From positions 682,001-746,000 of the forward strand of contig NZ_JAGSPA010000001.1 of NCBI RefSeq assembly GCF_019204005.1: DNA of 64,000 nucleotides. The letters run 5' to 3'. Every line of letters starts with the position of its first letter. Position 1 is the first letter of the stretch. The translations under genes were made by a program, and so were the position numbers. Of this stretch, positions 1-9,340 are shown piece by piece. A model generated the notes under the pieces. The model had not been told where the DNA came from and did not search any database. It worked only from the letters and a program-made list of their open reading frames with translations. Source of the DNA: Pacificimonas pallii (GTDB lineage: Bacteria > Pseudomonadota > Alphaproteobacteria > Sphingomonadales > Sphingomonadaceae).

Positions 1-267
1 GTCCTGCTGGATATCGTTTGGGTTAGGGTCATACGCTTCGATGCCATTGTCGCCCGCAAATGCGCCGACAGCGGAAACCGTGAATGGCCCAACGTCGAAC
101 GGCTGAATATCGTCCGCGGCGAACGCATTGAGATCTTCAAATATGGTTGCGCCCGCAGCGCCCTGCCAGCTTGCCCGGTCAGCATAGGTGGTAAGTGCCG
201 CAGTTGCAGCCTGAGCCGTGCAAGTTGTGACGAGCGCGGCGATTGCTGATTTTAACAAGATGTTCAT
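1..267 (-). CDS. Exported protein, N-terminal part only (cut by left edge)
   Basis: The first 89 codons are present and the frame runs off the left edge without a stop. The start ATG (265-267 on the complement) follows a purine-rich GGGAGA about 8 bases upstream. Residues 1-21 form a classical Sec signal peptide: MNILLK, then a hydrophobic stretch ending in an Ala-x-Ala site (TAQA). The mature start (TTYADRASW, then a FEDLN segment) resembles exported proteins of the PEP-CTERM type, which carry a C-terminal sorting signal; that end is outside the window, so the class is only a guess. The role is unknown. Confidence 0.6.
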   Translation of the reverse strand, partial: MNILLKSAIAALVTTCTAQAATAALTTYADRASWQGAAGATIFEDLNAFAADDIQPFDVGPFTVSAVGAFAGDNGIEAYDPNPNDIQQD

Positions 268-679
268 GGTAGAATCTCCCTTTTACAAGGAGAAGCAAGA
301 TTTATGCCGACATAGCAATAATTATAGGAATCAGTGGTTTCGATAAATGTGCATTTTGAGAACTGGCGATAATGTAAAATTTGCCGACAGTTCTGGATCC
401 TGTGGGTGCATTCGCGAACATTTCTGATCGTTGCGCTGCAACCGCTCGGGCGCGCATCGTCGGACCACAAATTCAAAGGTGAATATCAAAAGACGCCGTG
501 AGAGAGAAACGCGCGTGCTGCCGCCCGTATCGCGCGGCAACTGGATACAAAGTGCAAGGAGGGCTATGCCGGGGATCCTGCTGCGATAAAGGACGACTGA
601 AAATTCGGTCCGTCCCTGTTGGCGGCATGTGTAGCGATGTTGCGTGCGTGATCATGATTTCACGAGCAGGGGAAAAGCT
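268..679. other. Intergenic region between two divergent genes
   Basis: No convincing gene is seen in this 412-base stretch; the short frames have no Shine-Dalgarno sequence or recognisable product. On the minus strand a perfect -10 hexamer TATAAT lies at 321-326, about 55 bases before the start of the exported-protein gene, without a clear -35. On the plus strand only the AGGGGA Shine-Dalgarno sequence of the next gene can be named. Confidence 0.4.
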
Positions 680-2446
680 ATGCCGTTCCAGCCCGGAGAT
701 ATCGCCTATTCCGGCTATCCGACGTCGTTTGTGTTTGATTTTTATCGAAAATCCAGCGGGCGCCTGGGTATGAAAAAGGTAAAACACCTGCTGTGGGGCG
801 ACTGGGTCAAGATCACGGCATATGATTATCGGACCGCGCCCGAAAATCCCGAAGATTCCGCATCTCCGCCGCCGACGCTGGATCACGACGACCTTGATTT
901 CATCGAGAGCAAATTAGCGGGGATGGTGCCGGTGCGGGTGCGCGGCCGCTCCGGCTATATGCATGCAGAGGATCTTGGCGAAAAACAGCTGCTCGAAGTC
1001 GTATTCGTCGATGTGGGTCAGGGGGACGGGGTGCTGCTCGTGACGCCCGACGACCGAAAATACGTCATCGATGCGGGCGTGGGCGATAATATGTGCCGTT
1101 ATCTCGAGTGGCGATTTGCCGGATTCAAAGGTGCGGTAAGCGGCTTTGACGGCGTTATCCTCACCCATCCGGACAAGGACCACTATTTCGGCGTCAGTCA
1201 TCTGGTCGCAAACGAGAATTTTCGCGCCGCGCATATCTGGCACAATGGTATTGTCGAGCGATTCGCAATCTCGGCCGCGGGAAGACAGTCAAGCGCCAGC
1301 GACCTGCTGCTTGGCCCGCGGGAAACGGTCGGTGGCAAAGACAAGCAGGACTATCTGACTGGACTGATCGAGGACGATGCGGCGCTATCCGCTTTCCTGT
1401 CGAACCGGAAACACTGGGTCAGCGCCAGGACTGGGAGAGCGAAACAATATCCTGACCTGCTGAACCGCGCGCAGACGGCGGTCGATGCGTCGGGTGAGCG
1501 GCGGTTTCCCGATATTGCCATGCTGTCAACGGAACATGGCGAGCGTTTCGGCGGCCGCGTCTACCTGCCGGGTTTTGCGCCGGATAGCGGATCTGCCTGC
1601 ACCATTCAGATCATCGGCCCGGTAGTCGAGCCCACTGCCGATGGCAAGCCGCGCCTCAGGACCTTTGCGGACAAGGCGCAGGCGCACACGACATCGATGA
1701 ATTCCGGCAAGACCAAGAACGGACATTCCGTTCTGCTGAAACTGATTTACGGCAGATTCTCGCTGCTGTTCGGCGGCGACCTGAACAGCCCGGCGGAAAT
1801 GTTCCTGCTCGAACATTATACCGGCCTGCCCGTTTACGAGCCCGCCGATCCTACGGACACGGATGTCGTGCAGGCAGCGCGGCCGATATTCGGCGCCGAT
1901 GTCGCCAAGGCCTGCCACCATGGCAGCGGCGACTTTACCGACCGGTTTCTGGCGGCGATCAATGCGGCGGCAACGATCATCTCGTCCGGCGACGAAGAGA
2001 GCCACGGGCACCCGAGAAGCGATACACTAGGCGCGGTCGGCCATCATGGGCGGGGGGAGCGGTCGCTGGTCTTCAGCACCGAACTTGCCCGCAGCGCGCC
2101 GGAATATCTGTCGCGCAAGGATTCGCCCTGGTTTCAGGGCGCAAACCTTCAGGGCCGGGCGCAGGCGGAACCTGATCCCGTAAAGCGCGCGGCGCTACAG
2201 GCGCAGGCCGATGAAAAGCTGTCCACGGCGCGCAAACGCAATGTCACGGTCTATGGCTCTATCAACCTCAGGTCGGATGGTGAGCGCGTTGTCATCGCCT
2301 ACATGCTGGAGAAACCCAGCGATTCGCGGCGCTGGGATGTCTATACGCTGGAGGGCCGCAATGACGGTCCACTTCATTACCGCTCGTCGAAACATGCAGC
2401 CGATGGCGAGAAGAAGCGGCGCAAGAGCGCGGCCACATCGACATGA
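680..2446 (+). CDS. ComEC/Rec2-like MBL-fold metallo-hydrolase with N-terminal SH3-like region
   Basis: A 588-residue protein. Residues about 30-105 look like a bacterial SH3-like module (LLWGDWVKI ... GRSGYMHAEDL). A ComEC-type metallo-beta-lactamase fold follows: DVGQGDG near residue 110, the metal motif THPDKDH near 160, FGGDLN near 363, CHHGSGD near 410 and HGHPRSD near 442. There are no membrane segments, so it is the soluble, stand-alone form and not the DNA-uptake channel. The ATG at 680 is preferred over an in-frame GTG at 644 because AGGGGA sits just upstream. Family members are predicted nucleases or phosphodiesterases, some in predicted conflict systems; the substrate here is unknown. 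It converges on the ABC1 kinase gene. Confidence 0.75.
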   Translation: MPFQPGDIAYSGYPTSFVFDFYRKSSGRLGMKKVKHLLWGDWVKITAYDYRTAPENPEDSASPPPTLDHDDLDFIESKLAGMVPVRVRGRSGYMHAEDLGEKQLLEVVFVDVGQGDGVLLVTPDDRKYVIDAGVGDNMCRYLEWRFAGFKGAVSGFDGVILTHPDKDHYFGVSHLVANENFRAAHIWHNGIVERFAISAAGRQSSASDLLLGPRETVGGKDKQDYLTGLIEDDAALSAFLSNRKHWVSARTGRAKQYPDLLNRAQTAVDASGERRFPDIAMLSTEHGERFGGRVYLPGFAPDSGSACTIQIIGPVVEPTADGKPRLRTFADKAQAHTTSMNSGKTKNGHSVLLKLIYGRFSLLFGGDLNSPAEMFLLEHYTGLPVYEPADPTDTDVVQAARPIFGADVAKACHHGSGDFTDRFLAAINAAATIISSGDEESHGHPRSDTLGAVGHHGRGERSLVFSTELARSAPEYLSRKDSPWFQGANLQGRAQAEPDPVKRAALQAQADEKLSTARKRNVTVYGSINLRSDGERVVIAYMLEKPSDSRRWDVYTLEGRNDGPLHYRSSKHAADGEKKRRKSAATST

Positions 2447-2490
2447 CCATGGGCGGCGGCGCTAGCCCCCGGTACAACATTGTGCCGCTC

Positions 2491-3840
2491 TTAACCGGCG
2501 AGCATCTCGGTGACCATCGTTCGGACGTCGACGCGGGCCTTCAGGCGTGCGCCAAGAAGAGCGGTACCGCTGATTTTGCGCTGCACGAAAAGCGTATGGA
2601 CGGGGGGCAGATGCCAGGCGGCGCGGTCGGCGGCCATCTCCATGCCCTGCTCCCTCAGTACCCGTACAAAAGCGCGGTCACCAAAATCGAAGGGGCCATC
2701 CCGGGTAAGTTCCTCTGAGATGACCGCAATCATGCGGTCCAGTAGCGGTCTGTGGCGCTGGACCGCGCCGGGGCCGATAAAACCGGCCGCGATGGCGGCG
2801 TTGCGGATATCGTCCACATCGCCGCCCAGTCCCGCGGCGAGCATGCGGCGATAGCCGTCCGCAGTCGCGGGCTCGACGGCACGCGTCGCGCCGAAATCGA
2901 GGAGCACCAGGCGGCCGGTCTCGGGCTGATAACGGTAATTGGCGAAGTTCGGATCGGTTTGCATCAGGTCGAAACTGAACAGCTCCCTGAGCACGAGGTC
3001 AATGAGGCTGTTCATCACCCCGTCGCGGACGCTCTGGTCCGCGGCCGCGAGCGTTTCTATCGGTACGCCGTCGATAAATGTCATCGCGAGCGTGCGGCCG
3101 GTGGTGAATTCCTTGTCCAGGCCGGGCACAACAAACGCGTCTTCGCCGGCAAGCAGCTTTCCATAAGCCTGCATCTGTGCGCCCTCGCGCAGATAGTCGG
3201 CTTCCTCATGCAATTGCGTCTTCGCCTCAGCGAGCAGCGGGCCGATATCAAGCGCCTTGGGCAGCAGGCCCGAAACGCGCAGGAGCGTCGCGACGTTATC
3301 GACATCGGAATCGATGCTTTCCTTGACGCCGGGATATTGCACCTTGATCGCAAGATCGCGCCCGTCCGGCGTTTGTGCGCGATGCACCTGCCCGATGGAC
3401 GCGGCGGCGATGGGCCGGGGCGTGAAATGCCGAAAACGCCTGCGCCAGTCACGGCCCCATTCCTGACCCAGCACCTCCTTCAGCTGCCGCGGCGGCATGT
3501 GGTTTGCCTGATCGCGCAGCCGCGCCAGAATCTGGCTGAGTTCCGCTGGCAGCATGTCGCCTGCGTCCATCGAAATCATCTGTCCCAGCTTCATGGCCGC
3601 GCCGCGCAGATGCGCGAGCTGGTTTGCCACCTTCACGGCATTCCCAGGGGTGAGCATCATGTCGCTGATGCTGGGTCGTTCACCCCGCGCGAGTCGCTTT
3701 GCGCCCTCTGACGCCATTCCGCCCGCGACCCCTGCCGCCAGGCGCCCAAATGTGCTGAGCCGGGAGAGCCGCCCACTTGGGACCGCGCGGGTCTTGTCGC
3801 GGCTGTCACCATCGCCGTCATTCCCGGTATGGGAGGTCAT
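2491..3840 (-). CDS. ABC1/AarF/UbiB family atypical kinase
   Basis: A 449-residue member of the ABC1 atypical kinase family, whose best known members (UbiB, Coq8) support ubiquinone synthesis. Signature parts are KLGQMISMD at residues 84-92 (the KxGQ motif), an alanine-rich AAASIGQVHRA loop replacing a P-loop, IKVQYPGV with the ATP-site lysine, DPNFANY and the metal-binding LLDFGATR. No C-terminal membrane helices are obvious, so it resembles the shorter AarF-like proteins more than E. coli UbiB. The start ATG lies 5 bases after the folE stop, indicating co-transcription with folE. Confidence 0.85.
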   Translation of the reverse strand: MTSHTGNDGDGDSRDKTRAVPSGRLSRLSTFGRLAAGVAGGMASEGAKRLARGERPSISDMMLTPGNAVKVANQLAHLRGAAMKLGQMISMDAGDMLPAELSQILARLRDQANHMPPRQLKEVLGQEWGRDWRRRFRHFTPRPIAAASIGQVHRAQTPDGRDLAIKVQYPGVKESIDSDVDNVATLLRVSGLLPKALDIGPLLAEAKTQLHEEADYLREGAQMQAYGKLLAGEDAFVVPGLDKEFTTGRTLAMTFIDGVPIETLAAADQSVRDGVMNSLIDLVLRELFSFDLMQTDPNFANYRYQPETGRLVLLDFGATRAVEPATADGYRRMLAAGLGGDVDDIRNAAIAAGFIGPGAVQRHRPLLDRMIAVISEELTRDGPFDFGDRAFVRVLREQGMEMAADRAAWHLPPVHTLFVQRKISGTALLGARLKARVDVRTMVTEMLAG

Positions 3841-3845
3841 GGCCG

Positions 3846-4472
3846 CTAGCCCTTATCGGCCACGCCCATCAGCATGAGCACTTCCTTCCGGCTCTTTTCG
3901 TCATCCCTGAAACAGCCCATCATGCGGCTGGTGGTCATGGTAACGCCGGGCGTGCGGACGCCGCGCGCGGTCATGCAGGCATGGGTCGCCTCGATCACGA
4001 CGGCGACGCCCTGTGGGGCGAGCCTGTCCCAGATACAGTCGGCGACTTCGGCCGTCAGGCGCTCCTGCACCTGCAGACGGCGGGCATAGCCGTGCAGGAC
4101 ACGGGCAAGCTTCGAAATGCCGACGACGTGGTGGTGCGGCAGATAGGCGATGTGCGCCTTGCCAATGATGGGCGCCATGTGATGTTCGCAGTGCGACTGG
4201 AACGGTATATCGCGAAGCAGGACAAGTTCGTCATAGCCGCCCACCTCCTCAAACACGCGGGCGAGATGGATGCCCGGATCTTCGCCATAACCCTGGCAAT
4301 ATTCCTTCCAGGCACGGGCGACGCGGCCCGGCGTGTCGATCAGGCCTTCACGCTCGGGATCGTCGCCGGTCCATTCGATCAGGGTACGAATGGCACTAAG
4401 CACGTCATCGGGAACATTGGCGTCGCGGTCGGTACTGGCGACGAGGTCGCCATTGCGGGGGGAGTCGGTCAT
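3846..4472 (-). CDS. folE: GTP cyclohydrolase I
   Basis: A 208-residue FolE, which converts GTP to 7,8-dihydroneopterin triphosphate, the first step of folate (and queuosine) synthesis. The zinc ligands are visible in SHCEHH (middle) and HACMTARG (C-terminal third), with the typical GISKLARVLHGYARRLQVQE substrate region between. It is full length for the bacterial type IA enzyme. It lies between a Nudix hydrolase (38 bases upstream) and an ABC1 kinase (5 bases downstream) on the same strand. A Nudix enzyme often acts just after FolE in folate synthesis, but this one looks like an ADP-sugar hydrolase. Confidence 0.95.
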   Translation of the reverse strand: MTDSPRNGDLVASTDRDANVPDDVLSAIRTLIEWTGDDPEREGLIDTPGRVARAWKEYCQGYGEDPGIHLARVFEEVGGYDELVLLRDIPFQSHCEHHMAPIIGKAHIAYLPHHHVVGISKLARVLHGYARRLQVQERLTAEVADCIWDRLAPQGVAVVIEATHACMTARGVRTPGVTMTTSRMMGCFRDDEKSRKEVLMLMGVADKG

Positions 4473-4510
4473 TCCATTTCCCCTACAGCTGAATCAAAAA
4501 TCGGCAACCT

Positions 4511-5014
4511 TCACAAAAGCCGCAGGCAGGCAATGAGCTTGACGTCGATGGCCAGACCGCGTTCGCGCGCTTCTTCGATAAAGATAGGCACGGCGCGGAT
4601 TGGTACCAGATGAACGATGATGTCCTCCCCGTCCACACCGCCGCCGTCGCCAGTTTTTGTCAGGCCGCCGGCCCGGAACAGCGTGAAGGTTTCCGATGTC
4701 AGGCCGGGGGAGGACGCAAAGGAGCCAAGCGCATCCATTCGCGCTGCGCGGTAGCCGGTCTCCTCCTCCAGCTCCCGCCGCGCGCTTTGCACCGGTTCCT
4801 CGTCCGTGACGTCGTCGCCGACTATGCCCGCGGGAAACCCGAGGCAGGATCGCCCCAGCGGCACACGGTACTCCTCGATCAGGATCAGCTCTTCAGCATC
4901 GGTGACAGCAATGATGACGGCAGCGCCGAGGCCCTCCGCCCGGTCGACATATTCCCACGTGCCGTCCTTGCGAACGGTAATGTACCGGCCCTGCCAGACC
5001 GTTTCGGCGGTCAT
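4511..5014 (-). CDS. Nudix hydrolase, ADP-ribose pyrophosphatase-like
   Basis: A 167-residue Nudix protein. The Nudix box is clear: a glycine in FPAGIVGDD, then RELEEETGY, giving the GX5EX7REUXEEXGU pattern. The upstream part (LIEEYRVPLG) and the downstream SSPGLTSE are typical of NudF-like ADP-ribose or ADP-sugar pyrophosphatases. The ATG begins two bases after the stop of the upstream membrane-protein gene, so translation is probably coupled. The substrate is inferred from family resemblance only; a role in dihydroneopterin triphosphate hydrolysis next to folE cannot be excluded. Confidence 0.85.
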   Translation of the reverse strand: MTAETVWQGRYITVRKDGTWEYVDRAEGLGAAVIIAVTDAEELILIEEYRVPLGRSCLGFPAGIVGDDVTDEEPVQSARRELEEETGYRAARMDALGSFASSPGLTSETFTLFRAGGLTKTGDGGGVDGEDIIVHLVPIRAVPIFIEEARERGLAIDVKLIACLRLL

Positions 5015-5016
5015 AT

Positions 5017-5424
5017 TCAGAACAGCCAGCTATCCGGGCTGGGCATCGGTTTCCGCTCGCCCGCCTTGATGAGCGCCAATACGCAGCGCACGACCAGCCA
5101 GACAGCGAGCAGTGCGAACATCAGGAAGCCGATCAGGACAATCGTCAGTATCGTTGACACCACGACGCCGATGACGGAACCCCAGAATGTCCTGATGTGA
5201 TAGCGGTAGTGGGTCTCCTCCCAGCTTCCCTTTTCAACTTCGCCTTTGAAGACATAGGCGAGAATACCGCCGACCAATGTCGTCAGTCCGCCCGTCACGA
5301 CCCCGGCGAGCATGGCGATGCCGGTGATAAGCGGCTTGTTTCCGGTGATGTCGTCAAGTGCGCCGGGCGACGCCGACGGGCGCGCGGCCGGTGTCTCCCG
5401 GCCCTCATTTTCTGTCTCGTTCAT
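5017..5424 (-). CDS. Small integral membrane protein, DUF4870-like
   Basis: A 135-residue protein with an acidic, disordered N-terminus (about residues 1-35) and three or so hydrophobic segments: one near residues 40-65 (ITGIAMLAGVVTGGLTTLVGG), and two after the polar ETHYRYHIRTFW turn. This layout and the HYxxHxRTFW motif fit the DUF4870/Tic20-like membrane family. The start ATG at 5424 is chosen for its strong GGAGGGGAG Shine-Dalgarno sequence; a longer frame to 5604 has none. It is the first gene of a leftward operon with the Nudix gene, folE and the ABC1 kinase. Function unknown. Confidence 0.75.
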   Translation of the reverse strand: MNETENEGRETPAARPSASPGALDDITGNKPLITGIAMLAGVVTGGLTTLVGGILAYVFKGEVEKGSWEETHYRYHIRTFWGSVIGVVVSTILTIVLIGFLMFALLAVWLVVRCVLALIKAGERKPMPSPDSWLF

Positions 5425-5536
5425 GCTCCCCTCCGCTTGAAATGTTTCGCCGCAAATTGCCAAGCTGCGCGGCACAAGTCCATCGCATGCCCTACGCAGC
5501 TTGTCAGCATGCGCGCGAGCGCATAGCAGATCCAGC

Positions 5537-6838
5537 GTGTTCGCGCTTCTTACCCGCCGCCGCTTTGCGCCGCTTTTCGGTGCTCTGTTTCTCAATGCGT
5601 TCAACGATAATCTTTATCGGACGGCGCTGCTCTTCCTGATCACCTATCAGATCGTGGCGGACGATCCGGCCGCTGCCGCACAGCTGGTGACGCTGTCGGC
5701 CGGCGTGTTCGTCGCGCCCTACGTGCTGTTTTCCGGCCTTGCCGGGCAGGTCGCGGACGCCGTGGACAAGGCGAAAGCGGCGCGGCGGATCAAGGCGTTC
5801 GAGATTCTGGTCATGGCCACGGGCGCGGCCTCCATGTGGGTCGGCTCCGTACCGCTGATGCTCTTGGTGCTGTTCGCCATGGGCCTGCAATCGACGTTCT
5901 TCGGTCCGATAAAATACTCGCTTTTACCGCAGCACCTCAGCCAGAAGGAGGTGACGGGCGGTACGGCCCTGGTCGAAGCCGGGACGTTTCTTGCCGTCCT
6001 GACCGGGCAGATCGTCGGCGGCCTTATCACTCCGGACATCGCCATGGCCGGCATCGTCGTCATCGCCATTATCGGCTGGCTGGTATCGCGCGGCATTCCC
6101 GATGCGCCGCCGCAGCCGGGGGCACATGTCATCCAGATCAATATCTTCGCGAGCAGCTGGGGCGTGCTGAAATATGTCGCCGCGGAACGCCATTTACTCC
6201 TCTGCGTGATCGGGATCAGCTGGTACTGGGCGCTGGGGACAGTGTTCACCAGCCTGTTCATACCGCTCGTGAAAGGCGCGCTCGGCGGGACGGAACCGGT
6301 GGCGACCCTGTTTCTGGCGGCGTTTTCAGTGGGGCTGGCGGCCGGGTCGCTGGTCATTGGCAAGGTGCTGTCAGGCATCGTCTCCGCACGCACCTTGCCG
6401 GTATCGCTCGTGTTGATGAGCGTTGCCATCCTGGACCTGTATTTTTCAGTGTCGGCAATCCCGTCACCTGCGCCGGGCGCGGCGCTGGCCGGTCCTGCCG
6501 ACTTTCTGGCGAGCGCGCGCAACTGGCGGATCCTCGGTGATCTGACCCTGCTCGCGATCGGCGGCGGGACGTTTATCGTACCGCTCTACACGATCCTGCA
6601 GATGCGCAGCGACCCGGCGGCACGGGCGCGCGTGATCGCCGGTAACAATATTGTCAATTGCGCTTTCATGATGGTCGGTGCGCTTGGTGCCGGCGCACTA
6701 TTGACGGCAGGCATGTCAGAGATTGAGGTGCTGCTGCTTATCGGCGTGATCAATATCGCCGTGGTACCACTGGCCGTTCAGTTAAAACGCGCGCTCGTCC
6801 GCTTCGAAACGGAAGAAGAGGCAGCCGAAGTCGTCTAG
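5537..6838 (+). CDS. MFS transporter, LplT-like
   Basis: A 433-residue major facilitator protein with about 12 hydrophobic segments. The N-terminus [19 protein letters not shown] is typical of MFS proteins related to the lysophospholipid flippase LplT and to the transporter half of MFS-acyltransferase fusions; no fused acyltransferase is present here. The start is uncertain: GTG at 5537 gives the family-like N-terminus, while TTG at 5501 would add twelve unlike residues; neither has a good Shine-Dalgarno sequence. It overlaps the convergent argB by 4 bases. The substrate is unproven; lysophospholipid transport is a family-level suggestion. Confidence 0.8.
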   Translation: MFALLTRRRFAPLFGALFLNAFNDNLYRTALLFLITYQIVADDPAAAAQLVTLSAGVFVAPYVLFSGLAGQVADAVDKAKAARRIKAFEILVMATGAASMWVGSVPLMLLVLFAMGLQSTFFGPIKYSLLPQHLSQKEVTGGTALVEAGTFLAVLTGQIVGGLITPDIAMAGIVVIAIIGWLVSRGIPDAPPQPGAHVIQINIFASSWGVLKYVAAERHLLLCVIGISWYWALGTVFTSLFIPLVKGALGGTEPVATLFLAAFSVGLAAGSLVIGKVLSGIVSARTLPVSLVLMSVAILDLYFSVSAIPSPAPGAALAGPADFLASARNWRILGDLTLLAIGGGTFIVPLYTILQMRSDPAARARVIAGNNIVNCAFMMVGALGAGALLTAGMSEIEVLLLIGVINIAVVPLAVQLKRALVRFETEEEAAEVV

Positions 6839-7752
6839 GACGACTTTACCAGCGTGCCTGCACCCTGACGGGTGAAAATCTCAAGCAGCAGTCCGTGCGA
6901 CGTGCGACCGTTAAGGATGACGGCCGCGCCCACACCGCTGGCAATGGCGCTCAGGCAGGTCTCGAGTTTCGGAATCATGCCGCCCGTGATGGTACCATCC
7001 GCGATCAGCGCGTCGACCTGCGCGGGATGAAGGTCTGTCAGCAGGCTGCCATCTTTGGCAAGCACGCCCGGGACATCGGTCAGCAGCATCAGCCGGGCTG
7101 CGTCCAGCGCCCCGGCGATCGCTCCGGCCATCGTATCGGCATTGACATTGTAGGTGTCGCCATTTTCGCCCAGTGCGACAGGCGCGATGACCGGCACGAT
7201 GCCGTCTGCGATCAACGTGTCGAGTACGCTGCGATTAACCGCCACCGGTTCGCCGACGAAACCCAGATCGATTTCCTGCTCGATCATACTGCCCGGGTCC
7301 CGGCGCTTGCGGGTAAGCTTGCGCGCGATGACCATGCGATCGTCCTTGCCACTAAGGCCCACGGCGCGGCCGCCGGCATTGCCGATCCAGCGCACGATTT
7401 CCTTGTTGATGCTGCCGCCCAGCACCATTTCAGCAATCTTCGCGGTTTCGGCGTCGGTCACGCGCAAACCATCGATGAACTGGCTCTCCACACCGACACG
7501 CGACAGCATCTCGCCGATCTGCGGCCCGCCGCCATGCACGACCACGGGATGAATACCGACGGTTTTGAGAAGGACGATATCCTGCGCGAATTCCAGCGCC
7601 TTTGCCGCGTCGCCCATGGCGTGACCGCCATATTTGACGACGAATATCCGCCCCTCATATTTCTGGATATAGGGAAGTGCCTCCGTCAGCGTTTCCGCCT
7701 TCAGCAGCATGTCCGGGTGCGGGGCGTGGTCGGGCCGTTTCGAATTCGTCAT
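6835..7752 (-). CDS. argB: Acetylglutamate kinase
   Basis: A 305-residue ArgB, phosphorylating N-acetyl-L-glutamate in arginine synthesis. The amino-acid-kinase fold is shown by [11 protein letters not shown] near residue 45, HGGGPQIG near 85, the catalytic region [19 protein letters not shown] near 205, and [10 protein letters not shown] longer frame to 8064 exists, but the extra part overlaps the next gene and is unlike ArgB; the ATG at 7752 gives the usual length. No other arg gene is near. The 44-base gap to the divergent DUF3052 gene must hold both starts. Confidence 0.95.
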   Translation of the reverse strand: MTNSKRPDHAPHPDMLLKAETLTEALPYIQKYEGRIFVVKYGGHAMGDAAKALEFAQDIVLLKTVGIHPVVVHGGGPQIGEMLSRVGVESQFIDGLRVTDAETAKIAEMVLGGSINKEIVRWIGNAGGRAVGLSGKDDRMVIARKLTRKRRDPGSMIEQEIDLGFVGEPVAVNRSVLDTLIADGIVPVIAPVALGENGDTYNVNADTMAGAIAGALDAARLMLLTDVPGVLAKDGSLLTDLHPAQVDALIADGTITGGMIPKLETCLSAIASGVGAAVILNGRTSHGLLLEIFTRQGAGTLVKSS

Positions 7753-7796
7753 GGGCGGCGCTATAAAGGCGGCAGGCAGAGAGAGGAAGCGCATCC

Positions 7797-8267
7797 ATGG
7801 CGGCAATGGTTTCGGCGGGATATTCAGGAACGCAGCTGGGGAAAAAGCTGGGTGTGAAGCATGGTGCGCTGACATGGCGTTCGGACATGCCGGATAGCGT
7901 TGCGGATGAAATCGACAGCTGGGAGGCGAAGCCGATACTTCTTGAACGGCCGCGGGCGCGGCTTGACCATGCGCATATTTTCGTGACGGCGCGTCAGACG
8001 CTCGCGGATCACCTCGAACGACTGCGGCCCGTGCTCGCCGATAATGGCATGGTCTGGGTGTCATGGCCGAAAAAGGCGTCGAAAGTGCCCTCCGAGGTCA
8101 CCGGGGATACCGTTCGCGACATTGCGCTGCCAATGGGGTTTGTCGACGTCAAGGTCTGCGCCGTCGATGCCGTCTGGTCTGGCCTGAAACCTGTCATTCG
8201 CAAGGAGTTGCGGGGACAGCACCCAGCGATAAGCGACGTCATGATACCACCCATTGATATCTCATAA
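7797..8267 (+). CDS. DUF3052 family protein
   Basis: A 156-residue protein of the DUF3052 family (small cytosolic proteins of unknown function). Recognisable parts are the N-terminal [14 protein letters not shown], the middle [17 protein letters not shown] and the conserved [13 protein letters not shown], followed by [20 protein letters not shown] and [10 protein letters not shown]. No catalytic motif or membrane segment is evident. ATG codons at 7797 and 7806 are both possible starts. It lies divergently from argB. Confidence 0.8.
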   Translation: MAAMVSAGYSGTQLGKKLGVKHGALTWRSDMPDSVADEIDSWEAKPILLERPRARLDHAHIFVTARQTLADHLERLRPVLADNGMVWVSWPKKASKVPSEVTGDTVRDIALPMGFVDVKVCAVDAVWSGLKPVIRKELRGQHPAISDVMIPPIDIS

Positions 8268-8270
8268 CAT

Positions 8271-8297
8271 CATGTAAGATTTGACAATTTCAACATG
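8271..8297. promoter_or_regulatory. Imperfect palindrome before the CDF metal exporter gene
   Basis: A 27-base imperfect dyad: CATGT at 8271-8275 mirrors ACATG at 8293-8297, and an inner TTGA-N5-TCAA lies at 8281-8293. It sits 20 bases before the exporter start and contains a TTGACA-like hexamer. Such a position is typical for the operator of a metal-responsive repressor, but no regulator gene is nearby, so the role is inferred. Confidence 0.3.
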
Positions 8298-8316
8298 TTC
8301 CGACAGGGCGAGGCAC

Positions 8317-9336
8317 ATGGAGACGCATCAGGTTCACGACGATAATCACGAACGTGGCGGGCAACGTGGCCGCGATCAGCATCACGGTCATGCTCACGAT
8401 CATGGCCATGGCGATCACGGGCATTCGCATACGCCCGAAGTGACGTCGAAAAATGTGCGTGCGGTGGGCCTGGCCGCCTTGTTGACCGGTGCGTTCATGA
8501 TCGTTGAAGTCGCGGGCGGCATTGTCTCGGGCGCTCTCGCCTTGCTTGCCGACGCCGGACACATGCTGACGGATCTCGCCGCGCTCGCAATGGCGTGGCT
8601 GGCCTTCAGACTGGCGCAGCGTCCGGCAGACCAACACCGCACCTACGGCTTTGACCGGATTTCCGTCCTCGTTGCCTTCGTCAACGGCCTCAGCCTGTTT
8701 GTGATTGCGGGCTTCATAATATGGGAGGCCGCCCAGCGCTTCATACAGCCGGAGCCCGTTCTGGGCGCGGCAATGCTGATCGTGGCTGTGCTCGGTCTTG
8801 TCGTCAATCTCATCGCGCTGAAGCTGCTGTCGGGCGGGGATAGCGGCAACCTCAACATTCGCGCGGCGTCGCTGCATGTGATGGGGGACCTGCTTGGATC
8901 TGTCGGGGCCATCGCCGCGGCGGTCATCATCTTGACGACCGGCTGGTATATTGCGGACCCCATTTTGTCAGTTGTCGTCGCGCTTATCATTTTGAAAAGC
9001 GCATGGGCGGTGACGAAGGCATCCGCGCATATCCTGCTTGAGGGGGCACCAGAGGGGCTCGACAGCCATACGATTGCCGACGATCTGATCGCGCATGTGC
9101 CGGACCTGGTCGCCGTCGATCATGTCCACGCCTGGTCGATCACACAGGCGCGCCCGATGGTCACTCTACACGGCACCGTTGAAACGGGGATACCGATTGG
9201 ACCAATATGCGCGGCGATACGCGCACGGCTCGCCGAACGCTTCGATATCGATCATGCGACGATTGAAATCAGCAGTGTGGCACACCCCCGGACAGGTGCC
9301 GCCTGCGACAGCGGGCACCGCCCTGCGGGAGCGTAA
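8317..9336 (+). CDS. Cation diffusion facilitator, Zn/Co/Cd exporter (ZitB/CzcD-like)
   Basis: A 339-residue CDF transporter. It starts with a histidine-rich cytoplasmic tail (residues about 5-45, many HGHxH repeats), then six membrane segments with the zinc-site motif ADAGHMLTD in helix II and ASLHVMGDLLGS in helix V, and a C-terminal cytoplasmic domain (HVHAWSITQARPMVTLHGTV). These are the features of Zn2+/H+ antiporters of the ZitB/CzcD type. The ATG at 8317 is used; a TTG at 8281 would extend it but overlaps the promoter-like region. An imperfect palindrome upstream may control it. Confidence 0.92.
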   Translation: METHQVHDDNHERGGQRGRDQHHGHAHDHGHGDHGHSHTPEVTSKNVRAVGLAALLTGAFMIVEVAGGIVSGALALLADAGHMLTDLAALAMAWLAFRLAQRPADQHRTYGFDRISVLVAFVNGLSLFVIAGFIIWEAAQRFIQPEPVLGAAMLIVAVLGLVVNLIALKLLSGGDSGNLNIRAASLHVMGDLLGSVGAIAAAVIILTTGWYIADPILSVVVALIILKSAWAVTKASAHILLEGAPEGLDSHTIADDLIAHVPDLVAVDHVHAWSITQARPMVTLHGTVETGIPIGPICAAIRARLAERFDIDHATIEISSVAHPRTGAACDSGHRPAGA

Positions 9337-9340
9337 GCGG

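Noticed and set aside
2752-3711. A 319-codon plus-strand frame opposite the ABC1 kinase gene
   Set aside because: It has no domain and lies opposite a well supported kinase; high GC content keeps such frames open.
5501-5536. TTG start at 5501 for the MFS transporter
   Set aside because: The added twelve residues are unlike the family and no Shine-Dalgarno sequence precedes the TTG; GTG at 5537 gives the usual N-terminus.
6895-7857. A 320-codon plus-strand frame opposite argB
   Set aside because: It is the antisense shadow of argB, whose signature motifs are complete.
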